A DNA stretch of 64,000 bases from Alistipes indistinctus YIT 12060 (GTDB lineage: Bacteria; Bacteroidota; Bacteroidia; Bacteroidales; Rikenellaceae). The DNA lies in assembly GCF_025144995.1 (NCBI RefSeq), contig NZ_CP102250.1, positions 1,736,001-1,800,000 on the forward strand, given 5' to 3'. Shown here one piece after another: positions 26,100-33,763 of this stretch. Every line of letters starts with the position of its first letter. The first letter of the stretch is position 1. Under the pieces are notes generated by a model. It worked only from the letters and a program-made list of their open reading frames with translations, was not told where the DNA came from and made no database searches. Made by a program: the position numbers and the translations under genes.

Positions 26100-27089
26100 A
26101 TGGACCCAATCAGTATGCTCATATTCAATGCCCTGGTTCGCCGCCAGAGCATTAACCTGCCCGATATCGGCTCGCTGAAAGTCATTATGCGGGCACCCGT
26201 GATCGAGAAAAAGAGTGTGCTCACCCCACCAGTAAATCTGGTAATTTATGCAGAGTCTGAATTTCCCGAATTCACAAGCATCGTTACACTGATCGCACAG
26301 AGCAGCAACAAAGACGAAGCGCAAGCCTGGGAGATTTACGGCCGCTGGCTGGCCGCCGCACGTACCGACGGAGTCGTCCGGATCGACTCGGTGGGAGAGA
26401 TTCGCGACGGACGTTTTTTAGCTGCCGCCGAACTCAACGAAATACTCAATCCGGTAAATCCCGCTCCCGTGAAGCTGCCGCGTCAGATGGAAATCCGCCA
26501 GATCCTACTGTGGGTCATCGGAGCCGTGGTAGCCGGAGGGGCGATTTCAATCGGAGCAATCACACTGCTGAACCACAGCACTTACCCTTATGAAGAAGAG
26601 GAGCAGATAACGGTTACGGAAGCAATCCCGGCAACCGCATCCGATTCCACGCCAAAAGACACGGCCATCGGCCCGGATGCGCCTTTCGACTCCCCTGTCG
26701 TTACACCGGAAACGCAACCGCAACCTGCCGAAAAGAGCGCGGGAAGTACAACTCCGGCTGCCACAAGGACTACAACGGCAGAGGCAGCTCCCAAGACAGC
26801 GTCGAAAACAGCCCCTACGGCCCCGTCAGCGAACTCAAGCGTTGCAGCGGGACAAACGGGTTATTACGTAGTTATCGGCACGTACAGCACCGATGAAAAT
26901 GCGAACAAGTTTATCGGACAAGCAAAAAAAACCGACAACACGCTCACTTTCCACAAACTGCCGCTGGGTAACGGCAAAATCATGGTCTATACCTCACTGT
27001 CGGCTTCAGAGCAGGAGGCGAACAGGCTCAAACGGCAATGCTCCGCATCTTTCCCTGACGCATGGGTTTTCAAACGGAGAGTCCGGTAG
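26100..27089 (+). CDS. SPOR-domain membrane protein with HU-like N-terminal domain
   Basis: The 329-residue protein is built in four parts. Residues 1-130 form a cytoplasmic domain resembling the HU/CCDC81-like domain seen in Bacteroidetes SPOR proteins (FNALVRRQSINLPDIGSLKV). A single transmembrane helix spans about 135-160. A Thr/Ala/Pro-rich low-complexity linker covers about 165-255. A periplasmic SPOR domain covers about 258-329 (GYYVVIGTYSTDENANKFI). SPOR domains bind peptidoglycan lacking stem peptides, which marks septal wall. It is thus probably a division-site protein. It follows lgt directly and ends at a strong bidirectional terminator. Confidence 0.85.
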   Translation: MDPISMLIFNALVRRQSINLPDIGSLKVIMRAPVIEKKSVLTPPVNLVIYAESEFPEFTSIVTLIAQSSNKDEAQAWEIYGRWLAAARTDGVVRIDSVGEIRDGRFLAAAELNEILNPVNPAPVKLPRQMEIRQILLWVIGAVVAGGAISIGAITLLNHSTYPYEEEEQITVTEAIPATASDSTPKDTAIGPDAPFDSPVVTPETQPQPAEKSAGSTTPAATRTTTAEAAPKTASKTAPTAPSANSSVAAGQTGYYVVIGTYSTDENANKFIGQAKKTDNTLTFHKLPLGNGKIMVYTSLSASEQEANRLKRQCSASFPDAWVFKRRVR

Positions 27090-27159
27090 TCTATCCGGAG
27101 CCGGTCCGATAAGCAGATTACCCGGAAAACCAGGCCAAAATCGGCCTGTACCTAATAAC

Positions 27160-27193
27160 AAAACAGAGGCATCCGCATGGATGCCTCTGTTTT
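27160..27193 (+). terminator. Strong bidirectional terminator between the SPOR gene and asd
   Basis: AAAACAGAGGCATCC (27160-27174) pairs perfectly with GGATGCCTCTGTTTT (27179-27193) over 15 bp with a 4-base loop. A-rich and T-rich ends make it work for both converging genes. Confidence 0.85.
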
Positions 27194-27287
27194 ACTCTAT
27201 TTAATCGATTATCAGTCCACCTGCGGCCGTAGCGCCGGGATTTTCTTTTCTTCCCTGAAACAGCTAAGAACTGCGCAATGGAACGCC

Positions 27288-28298
27288 TTATTTGACATGA
27301 CCGTTAGCTACCAGGTATTCGGCTATCTGGACCGCGTTTAGTGCCGCTCCTTTACGGATTTGGTCGCTGACACACCAGAAGGCCAGTCCGTTCGGGTCGG
27401 TAATATCCTTGCGGATACGGCCCACATAGACCGGATCGCAGCCGGCCAGCAACAACGGCATCGGATATTTCTTCTGGTCGGGTTCATCCATCAGCACGAT
27501 TCCCTCGGCACGGCAAAATGCTTTGCGGGCCTCTTCGACCGATACGGGACGCTCCGTTTCGAGCCATACCGCCTCGGAGTGCGCACGCATCACCGGTACC
27601 CGGATACAGGTCGCACTCACTTCGATATCGGAGTGCATAATCTTGCGGGTCTCGTTGTACATCTTCATCTCCTCCTTCGTATAACCGTTGCCGGTAAATA
27701 CATCCACCTGAGGAATGACGTTATAGGCTAACTGAAAGGGAAATTTGCTGACTGTGGGTGCCTCTCCGCGCACGAGCTGGACATGCTGTTCGGCCAATTC
27801 GTCCATCGCCGCGGCCCCTGCCCCGCTGGCCGACTGGTAGGTCGCCACACGCACCCGGCGGATATGCGACAGTTTCTCGATCGCCTGCAGTGCCACAACC
27901 ATCTGGATCGTCGTGCAATTGGGGTTGGCAATGATTCGCCGCGGGGGATTGACTCCGTCGCGGGGATTGACCTCCGGTACCACCAGGGGCACCTCGTCAT
28001 CCATGCGGAAAGCACTCGAATTATCGATCATCAGCGTTCCGTGCTTGGTAATCGTCCCGGCAAATTCTTTGGAAGTACCTGCTCCCGCCGATACGAAAGC
28101 GATACTCACCCCTTTGAAATCGTCGTTATGGGCAAGCTGTTTCACGACTATCTCCTTACCGCGGAACTTGTAGGTTCGTCCGGCACTACGTTCCGAACCG
28201 AACAGCAACAACTCCCGGATGGGAAATTCACGTTGCTCCAACACCCGCAAGAACTCCTGGCCGACGGCCCCGCTTGCACCAACAATCGCCACTTTCAT
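27288..28298 (-). CDS. asd: Aspartate-semialdehyde dehydrogenase
   Basis: Asd reduces aspartyl phosphate to the semialdehyde with NADPH. This is the branch point to lysine/diaminopimelate, threonine and methionine. The 336-residue protein starts [20 protein letters not shown] (NADP-binding GxSGxVG). The catalytic cysteine lies in [15 protein letters not shown]. The later [11 protein letters not shown] segment has the active-site His, and the gene encodes [15 protein letters not shown]. It is of the bacterial USG-1/Gram-positive-like type. It has a perfect TATATTTG -7 box about 70 bases upstream and a palindrome in its leader. Confidence 0.96.
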   Translation of the reverse strand: MKVAIVGASGAVGQEFLRVLEQREFPIRELLLFGSERSAGRTYKFRGKEIVVKQLAHNDDFKGVSIAFVSAGAGTSKEFAGTITKHGTLMIDNSSAFRMDDEVPLVVPEVNPRDGVNPPRRIIANPNCTTIQMVVALQAIEKLSHIRRVRVATYQSASGAGAAAMDELAEQHVQLVRGEAPTVSKFPFQLAYNVIPQVDVFTGNGYTKEEMKMYNETRKIMHSDIEVSATCIRVPVMRAHSEAVWLETERPVSVEEARKAFCRAEGIVLMDEPDQKKYPMPLLLAGCDPVYVGRIRKDITDPNGLAFWCVSDQIRKGAALNAVQIAEYLVANGHVK

Positions 28299-28340
28299 AT
28301 GCTCTCTGAAATTATGTCCGGCGTACCGCGACGGTTACTT

Positions 28341-28378
28341 TTCCATGCATTGCCCATGGAATACACACGGCAAATATA
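28341..28378 (-). promoter_or_regulatory. asd promoter and leader palindrome
   Basis: The minus strand carries a perfect TATATTTG -7 box at 28378-28371. The -33 region is weak (TTTT about 18 bases upstream). Just downstream, inside the predicted leader, lies TTCCATG (28341-28347) with CATGGAA (28355-28361), a 7-bp inverted repeat. It could be an operator or a small RNA stem. Confidence 0.5.
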
Positions 28379-28451
28379 GCACCGTTACATTAAAATAAAA
28401 CTATTTGTTAAAATATTTTCTTTCCTGTTTTAAAACAAACGAATATTTACA

Positions 28452-30809
28452 TCAATCGAAGAACTCGTCTTCTTCACGGGGAACCGCCGTAGCCGTTCCT
28501 TTCTCTTCATTGCATTGGTAGACCACCGCACCGACCGGCACCGGGAAAAGGTCGCTTTCACTCACGCCGAGCGAAGGATCGCCGTAAATTTTTTTCATGA
28601 ATCCGGCAAAAATCGGCAATGCCACACGGGCACCGTCCCCGGCTCCGTTCAAGTGCACGCTGCGATCCTCACCGCCAACCCATGCGCCGGCTACGATCTT
28701 CGGCGTCACGCCCATGAACCAGGCGTCGGAATTCTTCTGCGAAGTTCCGGTCTTACCGGCCATATCGGCTTTGAAACCGTACATCCAACGCAAGCGTCCC
28801 GCGGTTCCGGACGTAACGACATTCTTCATCATACCGAGCATCGTGAAAGCGGTCTGTTCGCTGATCGCATCCTGCAGAGCCGGAGCGAACGTAGCCAGTA
28901 CGTTACCGTTACGGTCCTCGATCCGGGTCACGAAAATAGGATCGGTAAATACGCCCCGGTTTGCAAATGTCCCGTAAGCGCCGACCAGTTCGAACAGGGA
29001 GAAATCGGGCGTCCCCAAACAGAGCGAATAGACCGGGTCGATATAGCTTTTGATACCCATTTTGTGAATATAGTCGGCCACCGCCTGCGGCTGCCGCGCC
29101 TGCTTCATGATCCAGGCCGAATAGTTGTTGCGGCTGTTGGCCAACCCCCACCAGAGCGGCTTCAGCTCACCGGTATACTCGACCCGGCCCGCCTCCTTGG
29201 GCTGCCAGATCGTCCCGTTATCGGTTTCGATCGTCACGGGCAGATTCGGCACCAGCGTGCAGGGATCGTATCCGAGGTGTGCGATGGCAAAGGTATAGAT
29301 GAACGGCTTGATCGTCGAACCCACCTGGCGCTTGCCCTGCTTGGCCATGTCGTATTTGAAATAGCGGTAATTCGGACCGCCGACGTAAGCTTTCACATAT
29401 CCCGTCGAAGGGTCGATCGCCATGAACGATGCCCGGAGAATCTGTTTGTGGTAGAGAATCGAATCGTACGGGGACATGGTTGTATCACGTTCGCCCTTGT
29501 ACGAGAAGACCTTCATTTTGACAGGTTTTTTGAATTCGGACATAATCTCCTCGTCCGATGCCCCGTCGTTTTTGAGTGCGCGGTAACGGTCGGTCTGACG
29601 CATCGCATTGCGCATGATGCGGTCGATCTCATCCTTGCCTATGTCGTTGAACAGGCGTTTGGTCGCCCGTACCTGACGGTCCATCGTAGGCTGGATCTCC
29701 TTGCTCATGTGAGCCACAAGCGCATCCTCGGCGTACTCCTGCATCGTCGCGTTGATCGTCGTATAAATTTTCAGACCGTCCCGGTAGAGGTTGTAGGGCG
29801 TGCCGTCGGATTTGACGTTCTTGACGCACCAGCCATACAACGGATTGGTATCCCACTGTTTAACGGCCTGATCGTAATCCCATTCGTTCAGGAACTGGTT
29901 GCGCGTGGGGCGCTTTGCGGTCATCACCATGCGCAGCATCTCGCGGAAATAGGTAGCCGTACCCTCGTTGTGCGATACCGGATGGTAGTCCAGGTCGATA
30001 GGCAGGGCCTGCAACGAATCGCGCTGATGGCGGTCGATATATCCCTGCTGCTTCATCCGCGCAATTACCAGGTTGCGCCGTGCGAGGGCCCGGTCGGGAT
30101 TTTGCACCGGACTGTAACGGGTGGGCTTGTTCACGACTCCGACCAGCATCGCCGACTCCTCTGCGTTGAGTTCCGAGGGGAGTTTATTGAAGAAAGTGCG
30201 GGCGGCGGATTTGATGCCGTACGCGTTGCTGCCGTACTCCACCGTATTGAGATACATCGCTATAATCTCCTCTTTGGTATAGTTCCGCTCGAGCATGACG
30301 GCTGTAATCCACTCTTTGAGCTTCGAAATCACCAACTTCGATCCTTTCGAGATCGGATTGTTGTATGCCGCGGTATCGCGCGGGTAGAGGTTCTTGGCCA
30401 ACTGCTGCGAGATCGTACTGCCGCCGCCCTGTCCGAACTGGGCCAGTGCGATCGTACGTACGGCCACACGCGCCAGGGAGATGAAATCGATACCCGAATG
30501 GGAATAAAAACGCATGTCTTCGGTTGAGACCAATGCCGCAACAAGGCTCGGCGAAAGTTCGTCATAATCGCAGTAGGAGCGATTTTGCACGAAGAAACTG
30601 CCGATCATTTTACCGTCTTCCGAATAAATCTCGGTAGCCAGGTTACTTTTCGGGTTCTCCAGCTCCTCGAAAGTAGGCAACTTGCCGAACACGCCGATTC
30701 CGATCAACAACAGCAACAACAGGATCAGCGCCACAGGGGACGCGAGCAGGATCCAAAACCATTTTATCGCCTTGGGTGTCTGTAATTTGTCGATCAGTTT
30801 CTGGGCCAT
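28452..30809 (-). CDS. Bifunctional penicillin-binding protein 1A
   Basis: This class A PBP polymerises glycan strands and cross-links them in the periplasm. The 785-residue protein has a short cytoplasmic tail, one transmembrane anchor (about 20-45), and a GT51 glycosyltransferase domain (STEDMRFYSHSGIDF, GQGGGSTISQQLAKNLYPR, ERNYTKEEIIAMYLNTVEYG). A transpeptidase domain follows with the catalytic serine in GSTIKPF, the SRN motif in LANSRNNYS, and KTGTSQ. All active-site motifs are intact. I used ATG 30809 (MAQKLIDK); the frame extends 9 codons upstream. A second glycosyltransferase (mtgA) lies at 60.8 kb. It has a TAACTTTG -7 box just upstream. Confidence 0.95.
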   Translation of the reverse strand: MAQKLIDKLQTPKAIKWFWILLASPVALILLLLLLIGIGVFGKLPTFEELENPKSNLATEIYSEDGKMIGSFFVQNRSYCDYDELSPSLVAALVSTEDMRFYSHSGIDFISLARVAVRTIALAQFGQGGGSTISQQLAKNLYPRDTAAYNNPISKGSKLVISKLKEWITAVMLERNYTKEEIIAMYLNTVEYGSNAYGIKSAARTFFNKLPSELNAEESAMLVGVVNKPTRYSPVQNPDRALARRNLVIARMKQQGYIDRHQRDSLQALPIDLDYHPVSHNEGTATYFREMLRMVMTAKRPTRNQFLNEWDYDQAVKQWDTNPLYGWCVKNVKSDGTPYNLYRDGLKIYTTINATMQEYAEDALVAHMSKEIQPTMDRQVRATKRLFNDIGKDEIDRIMRNAMRQTDRYRALKNDGASDEEIMSEFKKPVKMKVFSYKGERDTTMSPYDSILYHKQILRASFMAIDPSTGYVKAYVGGPNYRYFKYDMAKQGKRQVGSTIKPFIYTFAIAHLGYDPCTLVPNLPVTIETDNGTIWQPKEAGRVEYTGELKPLWWGLANSRNNYSAWIMKQARQPQAVADYIHKMGIKSYIDPVYSLCLGTPDFSLFELVGAYGTFANRGVFTDPIFVTRIEDRNGNVLATFAPALQDAISEQTAFTMLGMMKNVVTSGTAGRLRWMYGFKADMAGKTGTSQKNSDAWFMGVTPKIVAGAWVGGEDRSVHLNGAGDGARVALPIFAGFMKKIYGDPSLGVSESDLFPVPVGAVVYQCNEEKGTATAVPREEDEFFD

Positions 30810-30833
30810 AACCGCATGTAAAGTTTTTCGGAG

Positions 30834-30864
30834 CAAAGTTACAATTTTAATCGGAATTACCGAT
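30834..30864 (-). promoter_or_regulatory. PBP1A promoter with overlapping inverted repeat
   Basis: The minus strand has TAACTTTG (30841-30834), a perfect -7 box. Just upstream lies ATCGG-5-CCGAT (30850-30864), a perfect inverted repeat between the -7 and -33 positions, where a repressor could bind. No good TTTG -33 box is present. Confidence 0.4.
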
Positions 30865-30971
30865 AAAACGTGATTTGCTGCCGAGATATTTCATTCAACG
30901 GGCGCTACCCCTGTCCCGGAATTTGTTTATCTTTGTTCAATTCGTCAAAACCTCACCTAAACCAGACACCG

Positions 30972-32333
30972 ATGAACCTTGCCAAACTCTCCCTGGCAGC
31001 GATTTTCTGCCTGTCAACCTTTACCGCCCGCCCGCAGACGCAAGAGGCTCCCAAGCCCGTCCATCCCGAGAAATGGAGCGATATTGAAAACTACATCCGT
31101 GACAACTGGAACGACTTTGTCGACACCATGCCGTCGCTGCCCAAACCTTATTGTTACGCACTGAACCCCGGAACGCTATACTATTGGGACCTCTATTTTA
31201 TCAACGAAGGGCTGATGCGGCAGGGATTTTTCGAACAGGCCCGCAACAATGTCGACAACTTCATCTACGAGGTAGAGAAACTCGGTTTCATTCCCAACGC
31301 GAATGGGTGGGGCGAAGACCGCAGCATGACTCCCTATTTCGGCATGATGGTGAGCAGCTACTACGACAAAGCCCCGGAAAAGGACACCGCATGGCTGCGC
31401 CGCGCCTACAACGCCGTGCTGAAAGAATACGAGTTCTGGACCAATACGAACGGCAATACGATTGAAGACCATTCGACCCCGGTCGAAGGATTGCAACGCT
31501 ACGGACACCATTCCGATTCGGCCACGCTGGTCAGCTTTTACGACAAAGTGTTGCAGAGACGCTTCCACCTCGAAAAAAATGTGCCTGCGAGCGAAAAGAT
31601 CCGCATCGCGGGCCATCGGCTCGCCGAAGCCGAAACGATGGATTTCAACCCGCGTTTCGAAGGGCGGTGCATGGATTTCATTCCGGTAGACCTGAACTCG
31701 AACCTCTACCAATACGAGAAAGAGCTCGGCCGGCTCGAACGCGAACTGGGCATTTCCGACGGCCGCGCCTGGGAAAAACGCGCCGACAAACGTGCGGCGC
31801 TGATCCGCAAATACCTGTGGAGCGACCGGCGGGGACTTTACCTCGATTACGATTTTGTCAATAAGCGCCACAGTCCCATTGCCTCGGTCATCACCGTCAT
31901 GCCGTTATACTGGGGTTTCGCATCGAAGCAGGAGGCAGCGCGGATCGTGGAAAACCTGCCGATGTTCGACTCCCCGGGCGGACTGGTCGTCTGCGAGCGT
32001 TCCGAGCAGCCGATCCTCTACCAGTGGGGCGACGGGGCGGTATGGGCCCCGGTACAGTTCCTCGCGATGGGTGCGCTCGAAAATTACGGTTATGACGCTG
32101 CCGCGCAACGCATAGCCCTCAAATGGCTCAACACCGTTACTTCGAATTTCCTGGATCCGCAACCGGCTACGCACCGGCCGTTCAAATACGGAGACGGCAC
32201 GCGTCATCCGGGATTCCTCTACGAAAAATACACCCGCGACGGACAGATCAACGACAGCGAATACCCCTGCAGCATCATGATGGGGTGGACCGCCTCGACG
32301 TTCCTGCGGGCCCTGGATTTAGTTCGGCAATAA
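30972..32333 (+). CDS. Trehalase-family glycoside hydrolase (GH37), first copy
   Basis: The 453-residue protein has a signal peptide (MNLAKLSLAAIFCLSTFTARPQ) and an (alpha/alpha)6-barrel resembling trehalase. Typical segments are NPGTLYYWDLYFINEG (the trehalase WDSYF region), AETMDFNPRFEG, which aligns with the catalytic-acid Asp loop of TreA, QWGDGAVWAPVQFLAMGAL (like QWDYPNGWAP), and LYEKYTRDG, which aligns with the EKY loop holding the catalytic base. It probably splits trehalose, or a similar glucoside, in the periplasm. Specificity is not proven because the PGGRF signature is replaced by NPGTL. A near-identical gene follows 17 bases after its stop. ATG 30972 begins the signal peptide. 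Confidence 0.85.
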   Translation: MNLAKLSLAAIFCLSTFTARPQTQEAPKPVHPEKWSDIENYIRDNWNDFVDTMPSLPKPYCYALNPGTLYYWDLYFINEGLMRQGFFEQARNNVDNFIYEVEKLGFIPNANGWGEDRSMTPYFGMMVSSYYDKAPEKDTAWLRRAYNAVLKEYEFWTNTNGNTIEDHSTPVEGLQRYGHHSDSATLVSFYDKVLQRRFHLEKNVPASEKIRIAGHRLAEAETMDFNPRFEGRCMDFIPVDLNSNLYQYEKELGRLERELGISDGRAWEKRADKRAALIRKYLWSDRRGLYLDYDFVNKRHSPIASVITVMPLYWGFASKQEAARIVENLPMFDSPGGLVVCERSEQPILYQWGDGAVWAPVQFLAMGALENYGYDAAAQRIALKWLNTVTSNFLDPQPATHRPFKYGDGTRHPGFLYEKYTRDGQINDSEYPCSIMMGWTASTFLRALDLVRQ

Positions 32334-32350
32334 TCCTCAACAATCCGACT

Positions 32351-33763
32351 ATGAACTGTTTTCGTCCTCTGTGCGCATTTTGCACGGCATTATTCGCGTT
32401 GCCCCTGATCCTGAGCGCTGAGGTCCCTCTGCGCCCGGCTCCCGAACCGTACCGCCCCGAAAAATGGAATGAAATAGAAACTTACATCCGAAACAACTGG
32501 CACAATTTCGTCGAGAAAAATCCCGATTTCCCGGTAGCGTACCTGTACGGGCTGAATCCCGGGACACTCTATTACTGGGATCTCTATTTCCACAACGAGG
32601 GTTTGCTGCGCTGCGGCGAAACGGAATTGGCCCGCAACAACCTCGACTGCATGATCTGGCAGATCGATAAACTCGGTTTTATCCCGAATGCTTCGGGATG
32701 GGGCGAAGACCGCAGCCAGACTCCCTGCTTCTCGATGAGCGTACGGCGATACTGGGAACTTACACCCGGCAAAGACACCGCATGGCTGCACCGTGCGTAC
32801 CGGGCGGTGCTGAAAGAGTACGAATTTTGGACCAATACGGACGGTAACACGATCGAAGACCATTCGACCCCGGTGAAAGGGCTGCAACGTTACGGACACC
32901 ATTCCGATACGGCCGCTCTCGCCACCTTTTACGACCGCGTGCTGAAAGGGCGTTTCGGACTCGATCCCGGCGCCCCCCGTGAAACCAAAATACGAATGGC
33001 CGCCCACCGCATGGCCGAAGCCGAATGCATGGACTTTACGCCCCGGTTCGAAGGGCGATGCATGGACTATATCCCGGTAGACCTGAACAGCTACCTCTAC
33101 GGCTACGAAAAAGACCTCGCCTATTATGAACGCGAACTGGACCTTTCCGACGGCCGGAAATGGGAACAAAAGGCAGAGAAACGTGCGCGGCTGATCGAAA
33201 AATATTGCTGGGACGAAATGCGCGGGCTGTACCTCGATTACGATTTCGTGAACCGCCGCCGTTCGCCGGTAGGATCCCTTGCCGCCCTGATGCCGCTGCA
33301 TTTCGGTTTTGCCCCTGCCCGGCACGCCGAGCGGGTCCGTGAAAACCTGCCGTTGTTCGATTCGCCGGGCGGCCTGGTCGTCTGTGAAACCACTCCTCAA
33401 AAAATCGCCTACCAATGGGGACACAGCGCGGTTTGGGCGCCGATCCAGCAACTCGCGATCGAAGCGATGCTCCGTTACGGCTACCGGGAAGAGGCGCAGC
33501 ATATAGCCCTGAAATGGCTCAATACGGTCACGCGCAACTACCTCGACCCGCAGCCGGCCACGCACCGGCCGTTCAAATACGGAGACGGCACGCGCCACCC
33601 TGGTTTTTTGTGGGAAAAATATACGCGCGACGGCAGGATCAACGACGATGAATATCCCTGCAGTTTTATGCTCGGCTGGACGGCTTCGGCCTACCTCGTC
33701 GCACTCGAAACGGTGCGGGGAGCCGAACGCCAAACCCGGTTTACAACGGTAGCGAAAGATTGA
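32351..33763 (+). CDS. Trehalase-family glycoside hydrolase (GH37), second copy
   Basis: This 470-residue paralogue of the preceding gene clearly arose by tandem duplication. Many long stretches match, such as NPGTLYYWDLYF, GFIPNA.GWGEDRS, EFWTNT.GNTIEDHSTPV and QPATHRPFKYGDGTRHPGF. It has its own signal peptide (MNCFRPLCAFCTALFALPLILSAE). The putative catalytic loops AECMDFTPRFEG and LWEKYTRDG are kept. It starts 17 bases after the first copy, so both are in one transcript. The two may differ in location or sugar preference. Its last 23 bases overlap the end of the outer-membrane protein gene on the other strand. Confidence 0.85.
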   Translation: MNCFRPLCAFCTALFALPLILSAEVPLRPAPEPYRPEKWNEIETYIRNNWHNFVEKNPDFPVAYLYGLNPGTLYYWDLYFHNEGLLRCGETELARNNLDCMIWQIDKLGFIPNASGWGEDRSQTPCFSMSVRRYWELTPGKDTAWLHRAYRAVLKEYEFWTNTDGNTIEDHSTPVKGLQRYGHHSDTAALATFYDRVLKGRFGLDPGAPRETKIRMAAHRMAEAECMDFTPRFEGRCMDYIPVDLNSYLYGYEKDLAYYERELDLSDGRKWEQKAEKRARLIEKYCWDEMRGLYLDYDFVNRRRSPVGSLAALMPLHFGFAPARHAERVRENLPLFDSPGGLVVCETTPQKIAYQWGHSAVWAPIQQLAIEAMLRYGYREEAQHIALKWLNTVTRNYLDPQPATHRPFKYGDGTRHPGFLWEKYTRDGRINDDEYPCSFMLGWTASAYLVALETVRGAERQTRFTTVAKD

